Shown here one piece after another: positions 11,820 through 24,319 of a DNA stretch of 64,000 nucleotides (the first letter of the stretch is position 1; every line of letters begins with the position of its first letter). The position numbers and the translations under genes are program-made. The DNA lies in the NCBI GenBank assembly GCA_021234155.1, contig JAJEKV010000046.1, positions 10,554,818-10,618,817 on the forward strand, in the 5' to 3' direction. The notes under the pieces are model-generated. The model did no database searches, was not told the DNA's origin, and was given only the letters and a program-made list of their open reading frames with translations. This DNA is from Isoetes taiwanensis. Its lineage: Eukaryota; Streptophyta; Lycopodiopsida; Isoetales; Isoetaceae.

Positions 11820-13960
11820 GGACCTTCCCAAAGATTTTCAAACCACTAGCTGAGCCTTCCCCTCGACTTTATTCCATTTTAGAACTAGCTCTCCTGCCTT
11901 GAAAGTTCCTTTTTGTATTTATGAGCAGCTTTAAAAGCAACTAAATCCTTTATTTTTATGTGTTAGCATTCTCATCCTCAGATTCTAAGTGCAAAAGGGT
12001 GTCCAATCTTTCCTGCATGTCTAAAGAGAACATACCGATGAGCTAAACCTTTTGCAGGATAGGAGCTCAAGCTCGACCGAAGCACGTGCCTTCAATGCCA
12101 TAAACTGTTGAAGGGTGTGTGAGTGGTTTACGCTAATAGTGAACTCATAAGCCCAAAGGTTAATCCACCAATTTGGAAGCGCCAACTTTGCTATCACTAA
12201 CCGCCTTCTACAAAATACCCTTCAAAACTTTATTAGTATTGCTGACCATTACCTGGGGTAATAGGAAGAAACTCTAGGTATGTTTGACCTAAGAATAGTC
12301 AACAAGTTGGGGCAATAACTTCCATTCACAAAGCGTATACCTCTATCGTGAGTGCAATTTGAAAGGAATACCAAACCTGAAAGCACAGACATATTCCATG
12401 TAGGAACTTTGCGCTTGTAATGGTACTTGGCCCGCTCAAAGGAATAGCTTCTACCACTTAGTAAAATAACGTAGCTGCTAATAATATGTTGATGCTGACC
12501 TGCGTATGAGGGTTACTGGGACCAATATAATCCAACCCCATATTTGAAAAGTGTCCTGGGAAACATGGATTCAATGCAGCTGGGAGGAGGATCCTTTGCC
12601 AAATATTCGCACTTGTGACAAGACTTTATAGCATTATAACACCTTAAAACTGTAGGCCAATAGTATCTTTGACCTTAAAGAATTTCTTGGCAAGTAGTGT
12701 TCTGTTTGTAAAATGGGCTCACATACCTTCATGCATTTTTAATGATCAAGGCATTCTTCTCACCGACACGCCTTAGCAATAATCCATCTCGTTGACTTTT
12801 ACATAATATCGTTAATCATTTTAAACTGCCTACATTTTTCCTTAAATCTTCTTTGGCCGTCGGTCGCCCAGGACATCTTTGTATTGCAAAAGTTTCTAAT
12901 AGGCTTACCTGCGAGATCAAAAGAAAAATGAAGTAAAATAAAGACTATAGGACTTTTTACCCATGTAGTGTTCTTTAATGAAATATAAAAGTCTCAGAAT
13001 CCATTAAGCCCATCTTTGAATTTTGGTTTGAAGTAGTTTACCAAATAACAATCCCATTGATTTTGTTTCATGTAAACTCGGTTTTTCTTCAAGAGTATGT
13101 GACCTTGTCTCCATGTAATGAGGAACATAAGAGCAACATCACTCTTTTCTCCACCGTATACCTTTTCTTCGCTTGAGCTCCATTGCTTGCTAAAGCAAAA
13201 ACTATGGTATGTTTGTCCCGCGTAATAGCTAAACCTATAGCCTCTTTGGTACGGCACATATACCTCAAATGGCATATCCATATCTGGTTTCTTCCAAAAG
13301 AGTATTTTCAATAAATGGATTCTATGTCAAAAGATTTTTGACAACTGATGACCATGTGACAGGATATATATTTGCTTTCATTTGGAGAACTTGCCTATTC
13401 TTGTCGGTTTAGAAATAGGACTTATAATGAGCAAAGTTAGGAATATACATCTAAGAAAACTAGTCATGCCAATAAAACTTTTAACTTGCTTCCAAATTTT
13501 AGGGGTACCAGTTTTTTGAGAGCTTCAACCTATCTTGTGCCACTTTGTATACCATTGTTGACACTTCATGCCCCAAAAGTTGTCCTCTTTGGATGCAAGT
13601 AAAAAGATACATTTCTTGGATTAAGGTTGACCTTTAACTCCTTGGCAAGCAATTCCGCAGATGGTCATTAGATGAGATCCTAAACAAAGATCATCCGAGT
13701 AAACCCTCGAATTCCTGAGGAGACATAGGTCTGAAGATGATATCCATAGCTCTGAAAGTGGCGTGCATTCATTAATCCAAAAGGCATTCTTTTCATTGCA
13801 TAAGTTCCCAAGGGGTAATAAAGGAGGTCTTTTGCCGACCTTCCTTTAATGCTGATTGACGAACCTCGAAAAATCCCATCTAAGAATGAGTACACATCTT
13901 ACCTCAAGCATACATATAAGATTTCTTTCTAAAAAAGGCAAAGGGTAACAATCTTGATGG
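11820..13960 (-). pseudogene. A4 pol remnant: RT, RNase H, integrase
   Basis: On the minus strand the RT palm is recognisable at 13,680-13,895 by YSFLDG, the GTYAMKRMPFGLMNA motif and downstream words. Integrase and the C-terminal tail follow at about 11,830-12,900, with the tail matching the motif at 8,330-8,430. No frame longer than about 100 codons survives. RT in this family normally copies the element RNA. Here the product would be non-functional because of the frameshifts and the missing protease and first RNase H. Confidence 0.6.
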
Positions 13961-14147
13961 TGGCTTTGTTGGAGATCTCATAATCACGCGGCTCTAAAGC
14001 ACCACTTTTTTTTCCACGTGCACAATGCAAGATACCCATTCTGGATTAATGATCTCAATGATAACACCGCATCTAGTATTTTATAGATCCGCCTAACTTC
14101 TCGCGAACTTGAGAATCAGCTTCCTCCTTTTTAGGTTTCCTCATCCT

Positions 14148-14922
14148 TCAGATAGCATATACTGGAATGGGAGGGTGATGGTCATACTGCATTAGTGTAG
14201 CATCAAGATAGAAAGGATCATGGCTATGATAGGGAAGCATGATGCTCATTTCGCAAAGTAGAAAGCATCTTAAGTAAGGTCGCTGGTTTTGGCAAAAAAC
14301 TTTGTATATAGAGTCAAAAACCTTCAGCAGCTTTGATTCGAGCAAAGATCTCTTGATATTCTGCCTTTTCCAAACCATTGATGAAAGCAAAGTGACTAAA
14401 AAAAAGGGTTGGAATTGTGACTTGATTTTGGCACCTCGCCTTCATGTATGTAATACTAAATCTCTTTTTGTAATCGATTCACACTTTCCCTCGCATGTAT
14501 AGAAAACTTTGCAATTCATTAACCAAATCTTTTGGGGCAGCCAACTTACCAAACCTTATCCAAGAACTTTCGACAAGCTCATCCCATGAGGTGGTCCCCA
14601 TTAACTTCTCATAGTTAACCAAGCACCAACCTCACTCTCTCTTTCTTTGAAGCACTTTTCAAATTATGAAAGCTTGCACCCTTTTTTAAAACCATAACTC
14701 CTATAGTAATCTCTTCAAACATTCTCAAGAAGTTGTTAGCACTCATACCGAATCAAAAAGTAGGCAAGGAACGGGGACATTCAATTCAAACCGATATAGT
14801 AGTATTCTCGAAGCGACTAGTTGAGAAACTTGAGGGCTTATGGCCTTTCTCAAGAATGATCTCGATGCATCAATATCCTCTAATGGTTCTGTTCTCGCTG
14901 GAAATTTTTGTTTTGGAGCCAT
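14148..14922 (-). pseudogene. A4 gag remnant
   Basis: The start codon is at 14,922-14,920 on the minus strand, giving the MSSRR beginning that follows the primer-binding site, as in the other elements. Conserved gag words can be followed in shifted frames, including VFDSIYKVF and the PPIPVYAI stretch at 14,148-14,390. Gag is the structural capsid-like protein of the element. The zinc-knuckle part is missing because the tail is fused to RT sequence. Confidence 0.55.
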
Positions 14923-14964
14923 GAGTTCTCGGAGATCAGAAGATCTCGATAGAATCCTCCAAGA

Positions 14965-16505
14965 TGTTGACCCCTCAACCCGCTTTAAAGGTCAACTATT
15001 AAAGAACCAACTTGAGCTACACTCACCGGGTTAGAACTCCCAGATCACTTTAAGGTGATCACCAGACAAGATAAATCCGTGAGAAAAAGTTCAAAAACTC
15101 AAAGTTTCATACCTTTCCCATTTCTAGAAAATGAACCTTTACTCAAAATGGTCAGAGGACGAGAATGGATTGATTTTCTCGAAAGTCAACCGGCCTCGTG
15201 ACAGTGCTAACAAAAAGTTATGAGAATCCAATGGTGAAGTTCCCCGATCAAGTCGACTAAAAAACTGGTGAGATATTCGAAGTTCAAAGTGAGGTCAAAA
15301 CTTGGTCAATAGAGGTCAAACCGCGGAAACGCTGATCGAAAGAGATTTGGAGTTGCTGAGCATATTTTTTGAGAAATTTCAAAGCAATTCGTATCACCAT
15401 GTGATGAGGAATGGAGACATGCAACAGAGTTCTATTTGGGAGATCTAGAAGCATTTTTGCAATTGGATTTTGGCAAAATATATAGCTCAAGAATAGTCGT
15501 AACTGCACGTTGAATTTTCTAACCTGCCACAGATATTTTTTGGTTTTTCAAAGCATTATAGTTCCCAAATGATTCAAGGATGAATGACAACTAGGGCCAA
15601 GAACACTTTGGAACACTTATAACTTACCGTGATAATATTTTGAGACAAGAAATAAGCTAGAAATGATATCTAAGCGTATTTGTCAACTTTGGCAGCCACT
15701 TTTCATTAATATGAAGATAAGCATCATAGTGATAATAGATAATGATGTGTCGACTTCAAATATCAGAAAATATCAATCATGTCATAGAATACTTTAGAAG
15801 ATAATATCAATCAGATCTTGCAAATCTAATCGAGGAGTGCACAGGACTTCAAGAACTCTTCGCATCATGCTTAGCATTAGTCAATGTCAAATTTGAGCCA
15901 CCGCCTTCAAAAAGTTTTCTCACAACGACTTCAAAGATATAGGTTTAGATTTCTAATGGTTCTACATCCTGGTGACTTTACTTTTAGGCTTTATACTGTG
16001 CCGCTTAGAGCCGAATCCAATAATAGATGGTTTTAAAGCTTAAGGATCCCATTTCTCGCGATTCAAGCTGATTTCAATTTCAGGTTTTGAACAACAGTAT
16101 TTTCTCGAAGAAATGCGCCATAATGCATGGCCGTGATTTTCTCCATGGTATAAGCCTGGAATATGCTGGGTATTTTGCAATTTTAGAAATCTTGGCTATG
16201 GTTTTTGTGGATGTTCTCATGTACAGTTAAAGGATTTTGATCATTTGGGAAATGGGGAGACCTTCACAAGCTAGTAGAAAATCTTGATGTCTTTGGGGCA
16301 TGCTAGGTTCAAGCACCATGGCTGGAATATTCCATGGACACATCGCAGACATGGGCACTTATGGCACAATGGTAAGTGAGACATGGGGGTATAGAAGATT
16401 GCAAACGGTAAAGTTAGGGTTAGGGTATTTGCAAGAATGTAGCATAAAAAGGAAAAATGAGGGCAAAAATATGAAAGACAATGGAAAGCGATCTCAAGGG
16501 GAATA
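14965..16505 (-). repeat. A4 5' LTR (outer end missing)
   Basis: Starts TGTTGACCCCTCAACCCG on the plus strand, right after the primer-binding site complement. It follows the A4 3' LTR block for block until about 16,505 (TCTCAAGGGGAA), where similarity stops. About 300-500 bp of the LTR's outer end is missing. Confidence 0.65.
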
Positions 16506-16632
16506 AGGTGCGTGATCAGAAATCAGAAACCCAACAGCAATTCGGCCTCTCGCAAAGAAATGTACACATTTGCTATATCTCGAGGAATATAATGTATAAG
16601 GCTTTTGAAGATTTCCAGGCCATTTTTGAGTT
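16506..16632. other. target DNA left of A3
   Basis: Short unassigned stretch between the truncated A4 LTR and element A3. It ends with GAGTT, the left copy of A3's TSD. The original continuation is therefore at 20,699. Confidence 0.5.
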
Positions 16633-17872
16633 TGTTGACCCTAAACCCGGGCTTAAAGGTCAACCATTGAAGGAACCAACCTGAGTTTTCACTCACCAGT
16701 TATAACCTCCGACTATTTAAGGTGATCACCAGGCAAAGATAAATCAAGACAAATTCAAAAATTTAAAGTTCTATACCTTTCCCATTTCCAAAAACCTGAC
16801 CCTTTACTAAAACGTGGTGATGATGTGAATTGATTTTTGAGTCAAGCACTATAGACTTGGTCAAAAGCTGTAGGTATTCAACACAAAGCCCATGACCAAG
16901 CTCAAACTAGATTTAAAGAGTTATCTGTCGCCCGTAAATTTAATAATAAGGTCAAATATGGGAAACGATCTGGAATTTCAGATTTGAGTTGCTACATGCT
17001 TATACTTCAAAGCAAATACATTGCAATGGTGATAAGGAAGAGAGGCAAGTGGTCAAATTCCCATTTGGATATCTAAAAGTATTTTTGTGGATGGATTTGG
17101 CGAATACAAATAAACTGCTCTCAAAAATAGAGAGCAACTTTTTTGAACTTGAGTTAGCGTGGTATTTTGATGATTTCAACCCTTTGGCTTACACAAACCC
17201 TAAGAATAGCGGCAAATCGGGCCAAATGAGCTGGAAAACACACAAGGATTTCAGAGAATATTTTGTGGCAAGAATTGTTAAACGTAATATCGAGATGGAT
17301 TTGACAACTTGGCAATCAATTTAAATTGATATGAAGGTAAATATATCATGATAACAATAGATGATGTTTCATAGCTTTAATCACAGAAAATAATCATCAC
17401 AAGTCATAAGATAATTTTTCTCAAAAGTAATGTCAATCAGCTCTTTGTAAATCCAATTGAGTGAGAGCTCGCAGAAATTTCAAGGATCGCTCAGATCTTG
17501 CTCAGCAATGATCAATGTAGATCTCGAGTACTTTTGGCCTTCAAAAAGTTCTTTTGTCGCATTCTCGCATAGCGCTTGATTTTCAAATGTTTACTTAATC
17601 TTTAGCCTTGATTGATGTGTTTATTCGTTCTTAGAAGGCAGGAAGGTGAGAATATGAGTTTCGAGGGTTGCGGAGCCAACCGCATGATTCAGATGGAAGC
17701 AGAATTAGGGTTCTCAACAGATTTTTCCTCGAGAATAGCCGACACGATTTCGTATGCCCATATATTCCGTGAATATGCCGCATTTTATAGTTTTGCAAAG
17801 CTAGGCCATGGTTTTAAGAGGTTACTCATGAAAAGTTGAAGAAGTGGATCATTTAAGCAATGGCAACCCTAA
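16633..17872 (-). repeat. A3 3' LTR (5'-truncated)
   Basis: Plus-strand start TGTTGACCCTAAACCCGG. Blocks match 18,786-20,060 in the same order, including AAGGTGATCA, GCTGTAGGTATTC-like, TTTGAACTTG and GGCAATCAATTTAAATTG. Similarity to the 5' LTR ends at GGCAACCCTAA near 17,871. Confidence 0.75.
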
Positions 17873-18770
17873 GAAGGCCCGGCCGGCTTTGAGTCTAATA
17901 AGTTGCTTGGTCACTACAAAGCTTCGCTACCTTTATCAAGTCTCGCTTTTGACTTCGAATTTGAGAATCACTTCTTCATCTTTGTTTTTTTCTTCTTTAT
18001 GCACGCATAGATAGGAACGTAATGGTGAGGTTCATAAGGGCCACCGCTGGCATCGGTAAAAGTGGATCATGATGAAAGCTATGGTGTTTTCTTCTCATAG
18101 GATAGAAAAGTATTTTGTCACTCCAGAAGTCTTTGGCAAAACTTTGTAGATGGAATCAAACCTTCTCGCAGCCTTTGAATCTGATAAGTTTCTATGAATT
18201 TCTCGGGTCTAGAAGATAGTCCTTGATGAAAGAAGACACCAAAAAGAGCCGCAAAATGCGAACTTGACTTTCCTCGACATCTATTCACATGAAGGTACGG
18301 GACCTTTCTTTGCACCTAATTAACACCCTCACCGCAGATAAATGGAGAGAAATTTTGCAATTCATTACCGCGTCCTTAGGAGCAGCAAGCTTCCAAACCC
18401 GTCTAAAAAACTTCTGGTGATAAGGTCATCCCAAGAAGTGGTTCCCATAAGCTTCATGTCACCAAGCTAACCTTCACTCTCCTCTTTAAATCATTTTCAA
18501 ATTGTGAGAATCCCAGACTTTTCTTGAAGCCATAATCCCCTGTAGTAATCTTCAAAAATCCTCGTAAGTATTAGCACTCATGCTGGAATCAAAAGTAGGT
18601 ACTGAATAGGCACATTCAATTCAAACCGGTACAAACTCGAAGTAATCCTAAAAAATTTGGGGAGACCTATCTATGTGGTTCTCAAGTCTCCCGATCTTCC
18701 ATCGTCTGCCTCTACCGAATACCTCTCGGCTTTTGAGCCATGAGCTCTCAAAATCCGTGTAGAATCTCTA
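17873..18770 (-). pseudogene. A3 gag remnant
   Basis: The minus strand shows gag-like words in broken frames between the primer-binding site (near 18,770) and the deletion junction. The start codon sits in the GAGCCATGAG context near 18,738, the same context as in A4 and C. The longest frame is 65 codons at 18,118-18,315. There is no protease or RT. Confidence 0.5.
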
Positions 18771-18785
18771 AGAGAACCTCCAAAA

Positions 18786-20693
18786 TGTTGGACCCTAAAC
18801 CCGCTTAAAGGTCAATAATAAGGAACCAACCTGAGTTTTCACTCAAATTAAGTTAGAACCTCCGCATCACTTAAGGTGATCAACTGCGCAAGATAAATCA
18901 AGACAAATTCAAAAATTTAAAGTTCTATAATCTTTTCCCATTTCCAAAAACCGACCCTCTACTAAAACAGTGTGGTGATGAGATATGAATTGATTTTTGA
19001 GTCAAGCACTATAGACTTGGTCAAAAGTTGTAGGTATTCAACACAAAACCCCGACCAAGCCTAAACTAGATTGGGAGTTATTCGGTACCAAAGCCAGCCA
19101 AAATTTGGTCAATAGAGGTCAAATATGGGAAAACAAAGGATCTGAAATGAGATTTGGAGCTGCTAAGCATGTTTTTGAGAATTTCCAAAAGCAAATTACT
19201 GCAATGGTGATAAGGAAGAGAGGCAAGTGGTCAAATTCTTATCCTGATATCTAAAAAGTATTTTTATGGATGGATTTTGGCGTATCATTAGCCAAAACCT
19301 GCTCAAAAACGAAGAGCAACTTTTTTGAACTTGGAGTTAGCGTGGCATTTTTGATGATTTCAACTCCTTTGGTTTACACAAGCCCTAAGCACATGGCAAA
19401 TGGGGCTGGAAAACACACAAGGATTTTCTATAGAATATTTTGTGGCAAGAATTGTTAAAACTTAATATCGAGATGGATTTGACAACTTGGCAATCAATTT
19501 AAATTGATATGAAGGTAAATATATCATGATAACAATAGATAAGGATGTTTCATAGCTAGTCAGAAAATAATCATCACAAGTCATAAGATAATTTTTCGAA
19601 AAGTAATGTCAATCAGCCTGTAAATCCAATCGAGGAGAGTCAGAACTTCAAGGATCGCTCGCATCTTGTCACGAATGAACAATGTAGATCTCGGAAAGTA
19701 CTTTGGGCCTTCAAAAAAGTTCTTTTGCCCATTCCAGATATAGCTTGATTTTCAAATGTTTACTTAATCTTAGCTTGATTGATGTGTTTATTTGGTTCCT
19801 GTGCCGCGTGAAGGTGAGAATAGGTGAGTTTCGCTGCAGGGTTGATGGGAGCCAAACCGCAGACATTCAGATGGAAGCGTAAATTTAGGGTTCTCTACGA
19901 TTTTTCCTTGAGAATAAATGACACGATTGTGATTTTTGCCCGTGATATTCCAGAATATGTCAAGATTTTATAGTTTTGCAAAGCAGCCATGGTTTGGAAG
20001 AGGTTACTCATGAAAAAAGTTGAAGAAGTGGATCCCATTTAAATGGCAACCCTAACTTTGGGAATATGCCGTTTTTGGGCATTAGGAATATTCCACAGTA
20101 CATGTATACGGCACAACGATAGATAGGCATAAGGGTATAGAAAGTTGGGTAAGAGGGTTTAGGCTAGGAAATTTGCAAAAAAATGTGGTGTAAGAAGCAA
20201 AAGGTAAACATATGGAAGCAATGGTGGGAATAACTATATGGGGGAATATAGATACATTAGAAAAGAAGAGATGGGCAAAGCATGATAGGTGTGCAAGGGT
20301 GAACAAAAAGGAATATAGAAGTAGGGAAAATAGCTAGAAATTTCAAAAGGATAAAGATAGAATATGAATAAAAATTGGATAAGGGTGCTATAAAGGGAAT
20401 CAAGTACCATGGGGTCTTCCAAACTCTTAACTTCCAACCTTCAAAAGATGTCTTCCAAACTTCATAACCCGCATTCTTCTAGGGAATATTCTTGACTAAG
20501 CATTTAATCTCAAATGAAGTACCTCTTGTTTTCTCAACTTGAGCTCTTGTTGACTTGAAAAATGAACATCCTTGACCTGCATATCAATGTTGAATACCAA
20601 GAATCTTTCAAACTTTGACCTAGTCTTCCAAGATGGTTGACCTAGTTTGAATGCCAGGTCGTCACACTAGCATGTTGCCCTTGGGGGGCAATA
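18786..20693 (-). repeat. A3 5' LTR
   Basis: About 1.91 kb. It carries the family A blocks ACTTAAGGTGATCA, GGCAATCAATTTAAATTG, TTTTGGGCATTAGGAATATT, CCATGGGGTCTTCCAAAC and the terminal palindrome GTTGCCC...GGGGGCAATA. The complement of a TGGAGG primer-binding site lies just beyond its inner end (AACCTCCAAAATG). Confidence 0.75.
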
Positions 20694-20698
20694 GAGTT

Positions 20699-21060
20699 TT
20701 ATTATTGTTTGAGTTTTTCTTGTATAAACTTTCTCGCGACGCTGACTTTTGCTAGCATCTCTTAGGGTTGATTGCTCCTCTCTAATTTCTTTCAAATTAA
20801 GAATTGAATCATATGGTAGCTAAATACTGCATCGTTCACAATCGCCGATCTTCGCTATCACTTTGTTTTCCTTTCATCCATATAGACCTTAAACGAACTT
20901 TGTGGATCTTTTATATCCGCGTTGGGAATTTTCACGCATCACATCCTCGGCCGAAAGTATTTTTACTTCTTTGTGGACGTTTACCTCGAAGGAGCTTGGG
21001 ATAGCCTTATAAATGTCGAACGATACACTTTTTTAGTTACCGCCATCAATGGTCCGAAAG
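20699..21060. other. target DNA right of A3, unassigned
   Basis: No recognised gene. It is the continuation of 16,506-16,627 once A3 is removed. Open frames of about 65 codons show no known motif. Element A2's gag begins near 21,060 without an LTR or primer-binding site, so A2 is truncated here. Confidence 0.35.
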
Positions 21061-21640
21061 TTGAGACCGTGATATCCAAAGGAAATTGCTTTAAGATCCA
21101 AGCTGCTGAATGATTCGGATTCCATATACAAAAGCTTGCCAAAACTACTGATTCCACTCAAATGTTTCTACTTTGCCCCGATAAGCACTATATCTCTCAC
21201 CATGGCCATGATCCTTTTACCCTGATGCTACCGATGCACATTATGACCATCACCCTTCCATTCCGCTTATGCATACGTAAAAGAAAAAGAAGAAATCTAA
21301 GGAGGAGGAAGCTAGTTCTCAAGTTGCGTAGGTTAAATCAGACCTATCTAAGGTTACTGAGGCTTTAGCAGAATTAAACTCAAACACCATTGAGCTCAAA
21401 ACTTGCAAGAACGTGTAAAACTCCTGAATGTATCCATTGCAATAGAATACTCATCCATCAGAAATTCACATTGGCAAGTGTGTCCTAAATGCAATAGAAA
21501 GGCCACTTGGGAAAGAATGTCCCCGTTTTGTTCCTTCTCGCAGCGAGGTTGGTCATACCGATAGTGTCAAGTTAAAGAATACTTTGCCAAGCAGGAACAG
21601 AAAAAAGAGATCAGAACTCAAGCTCCCTTCGGGTGGATTT
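21060..21640 (+). pseudogene. A2 gag remnant
   Basis: Degraded gag. The DSIYK-like, HHGHDPF and zinc-knuckle words (CIHCNR, then KCNRK and GKECP in neighbouring frames) follow in the same order as the cleaner gag at 52,250-53,330. Frames are broken about every 100-200 bp. The N-terminal part is missing. Confidence 0.6.
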
Positions 21641-21989
21641 GCTGAACCAAGTACTTCAATAAGGTTTATCCAGTTACGTAAGCTCCCAAGACCTAAGAAG
21701 TTATGGCAAAGCAAACTAGAGAATGAATGAAGTCAATAATAATACGTCAATCGAAGTGACATCCCACGTACTGTCTCCATCACCTACAATAGAATCACCT
21801 GGCTCAAATGATAGCTCCACCTCCACAACAAAAAATATGGTAAGAAAGACCAAGACCTTTGATGAAAGCCTATATTTTGCTCAAAAATTCTAAGGTGAGG
21901 TGGATCTTTTTTCACGACCGCTAAAGATTGCACCCGCCTACGTAAAAGGGTGCTCCAAAGAACCGGTGGTGAGCAATTAAATGCTTGTA

Positions 21990-22920
21990 TAAACTTCACT
22001 GATGCCACTGATCTTGTTCTAGCACGTATCGAAGAAGAACCTTGGCATTTACATGTTCAGTCAAGGAGGTTTTACCTTTTCAAATGTATTACTTGATGGG
22101 GGTCTCCCTAAACATCACATGCCATATCACATTATGAAGAAGCGTGTTTCTGTGACAAAGAGCTCCATATTATTAAGATCTTTTATAATGCTAAAATTAC
22201 CCTATTGGTGTGGTGACTAAAGTGCCCTCGCTAATGTATGGCTAACCGTAGACGCTAACTTTATTGTGGTGGCTTTTGAAGATATAGAGATGAATCTGAT
22301 ATCTATGACCTACTTTTAGGGAGGAGATGGTTAGCTATTGTGGATGCTAGGCCAAGCCCTGTCTCGAAGGAGATGTACCATCTCCAATGGTTTCAACCGC
22401 TACTATTTACAACCAAGAAGGTTCATGACCTGAAGAGGTAAACTTTATTGAAGAAATGCTAATTGAGGAGCCTTTGGGATCTTACAAAGTTAAAAATACA
22501 AAGACCAAGAAATGGTTCCTCTTATTATGGAGGTGCACTTCCCAGCAAACAAGGACCAAATGTGTTTCTTATGGTTTGATGGAGGTATTCTCAAAAACTG
22601 TAAATGTTGCATCATTCGCCAAGCACTTTGGAAAGATTCTTCTCAACAAACTCTAGCTAAAGTAGGAAGAATTTTTCTCAAGTCATTTCTAATGTAAAGG
22701 GTAATGAGTAAACCTTTGATTGCAGGTCTTCACAGTCAGTAAAAGCTAGCGGATATTGCCAATATCCATATTTATGGTGATTCACAATTAAGTAAGTGCA
22801 CAAGCTCGTGAGATTATCAAACAAAAAATACGATATGGAGCTTTTGAAGAATCAGGCAAATGGAGTAATTTCAAAGTTTTGCTTCATGGAGGATCACTCA
22901 TAATCCCAAGAGAAAAAAAT
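21990..22920 (+). pseudogene. A2 protease and first RNase H remnant
   Basis: Protease: the nucleotide sequence around 22,090 (GTATTACTTGATGGGGGTCT) encodes LLDGG as in A1 and B, followed by the variants of the MPYHIMKK stretch and FEDIE. RNase H: WFDGG near 22,573 gives the first acidic residue and YGDSQL near 22,775 the third. The second (AEYK in A1) is lost, and IIPREK near 22,905 marks the end. The RNase H lies upstream of RT, which starts near 22,950. Several frameshifts. Confidence 0.6.
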
Positions 22921-22949
22921 TTGAGGTCGATGGAGAATTAATGCTTCAC

Positions 22950-24190
22950 TTATGGGGCTAATAAAGGATGAATTGAATAAGATGTTAGATGGGTGTGTGA
23001 TTATTGAAATCATTAATCCGCACGGGTATCTTGCATTGTTCCCAGAGAAGAAAGTGGTGCTTTTAAGAATTTGCATCGACATCGAGATCTCAACAAAGCC
23101 ACCATCAAGGATTGTTACCCTTGCCTTTCCCTCGAAGAGATCTTATATGCTTCAGTAGGTAAGGAAGTGTATTCATTTTGGATGGATTCTCGTGATTCAA
23201 CCAGATCAAAGATCAAAGAAGAAGACCAGCCAAAAACTTTTATCACCCCCGGGTACACATATGCTATGAAAGAATGCCTTTTGTTTGATGAATGCCTCCA
23301 AAATATCTTCCAAAGGGCAATGGATGTTATTTTCAAATCAATGTCCGGCCAAGAGTTCAGTGGTACGACCTTGCTTCAGGCTCTCACCTCCCTAATCATG
23401 TGGAGCCATTTGCAAAATTTGTTCTTTGTGCAGGAGTTCGAGTCAATCTTAAATCCAAAGAAATGCATCTTTTTTTTGCATCAAAAGGACAACTCTAGGG
23501 CATGAAGTATCCAGCCAAGGCATTCAAGTTGCTCAAGACAAGATTGAAGCCCTAAAAACTAGCACCTCCCAAGAATCTAAAACAGGTCAAAAGTTTTGTT
23601 GGTATGACAGTTTTCAGGATGTATATTCCTAATTTGCCTCATATTTTGAGCCCCATTTCTAGATTAACAAGGTAAGTTCTCCAAGTCTCAGTGCAAGACA
23701 TATACCTATCACATGGACTTCAAAATGCCAAGAGGCTTTGACTTTCATTCTATCCATATGTGAAATACTTGAAAAACCAGATTTAAATATTACTGAAGTT
23801 TATATTACTGTTACTAAAAAGCTATAGGATTAGCTATTTTGTGATAAGCATACCATAGTGTTTGCCAAGAAACAATGGTCTCGCTTCTAGAGGAGAGATA
23901 TACCAAAATAGAAAAAGAAAGTGTTGCTGCCCCCTCATGTTTCTATCAATAGGCAAAGGACACTCCTTGCTTCCTCAAGAGTCAAGTCCAAGTCTACATG
24001 AAGCAAAATCCAATGGGTCTACTGTTTGGTAAGGCAACCAAGAAGCCAAAATCCAAAAGATGGGCTTGTAGTTGCAAAGTTATGATATTTCTGTAAAAGA
24101 ACTACATTTGATACGAAGTCCTTAGCCTTTATTTGCCTTATATATTTTTTGACCATGAAGATGAGTTGATAATACGACACTTCACTTGTA
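22950..24190 (+). pseudogene. A2 reverse transcriptase and gypsy-type RNase H remnant
   Basis: RT begins with MGLIKDELNKMLD at 22,952 and continues with DGCVIIEIINP, a degraded DYRDLNKATIKD (23,080), YSF-MD near 23,170 and NPKKCIFF at 23,452. The active-site YLDD is not preserved in frame. After RMYIPN (about 23,620) a gypsy-type RNase H follows, recognised from ITVTKKAIGLAI at about 23,810 and KIEKES at about 23,912. The product would be inactive. Confidence 0.65.
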
Positions 24191-24319
24191 AAGTAGCTCG
24201 CGCGTGGAGGTAACTCCGTAAGATCAAGCTGATGGGGATGGCAACAACCTATTGGGGAGACTTTTTACAACATGGGAATCATCTCTTCAAGCCTCACTTC
24301 AAAACCAAAAGGAGACTCA

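Larger units (their letters stand above)
8753..16505 (-). mobile_element. Ty3/gypsy LTR retrotransposon A4 (minus, decayed)
   Basis: The element reads right to left. The 5' LTR is 14,965-16,505 (truncated at its outer end), followed by gag (about 14,150-14,922), pol (about 11,820-13,960) and the 3' LTR at 8,753-10,805. The direction of gag, reverse transcriptase and integrase is consistent. Protease and the extra RNase H found in sister elements are missing: the gag tail near 14,150 is joined almost directly to the start of RT near 14,090. No TSD could be shown because the outer end of the 5' LTR is lost. The frames are heavily broken, part of which may be assembly error. Confidence 0.75.
16633..20693 (-). 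mobile_element. LTR retrotransposon A3 (minus), internally deleted, TSD GAGTT
   Basis: GAGTT at 16,628-16,632 is repeated at 20,694-20,698, directly outside the LTR ends, so both original ends are present. The 5' LTR is 18,786-20,693. After the primer-binding site comes a gag remnant (about 17,873-18,770), then a 3' LTR lacking its first ~640 bp (16,633-17,872). All of pol and the start of the 3' LTR are missing, a single deletion joining gag to the middle of the 3' LTR near 17,871. The 5' LTR outer end reads CAATA instead of CAACA. Confidence 0.8.

Noticed and set aside
22894-23336. Minus-strand frames overlapping A2 RT
   Set aside because: Antisense shadows of the recognised RT on the plus strand.
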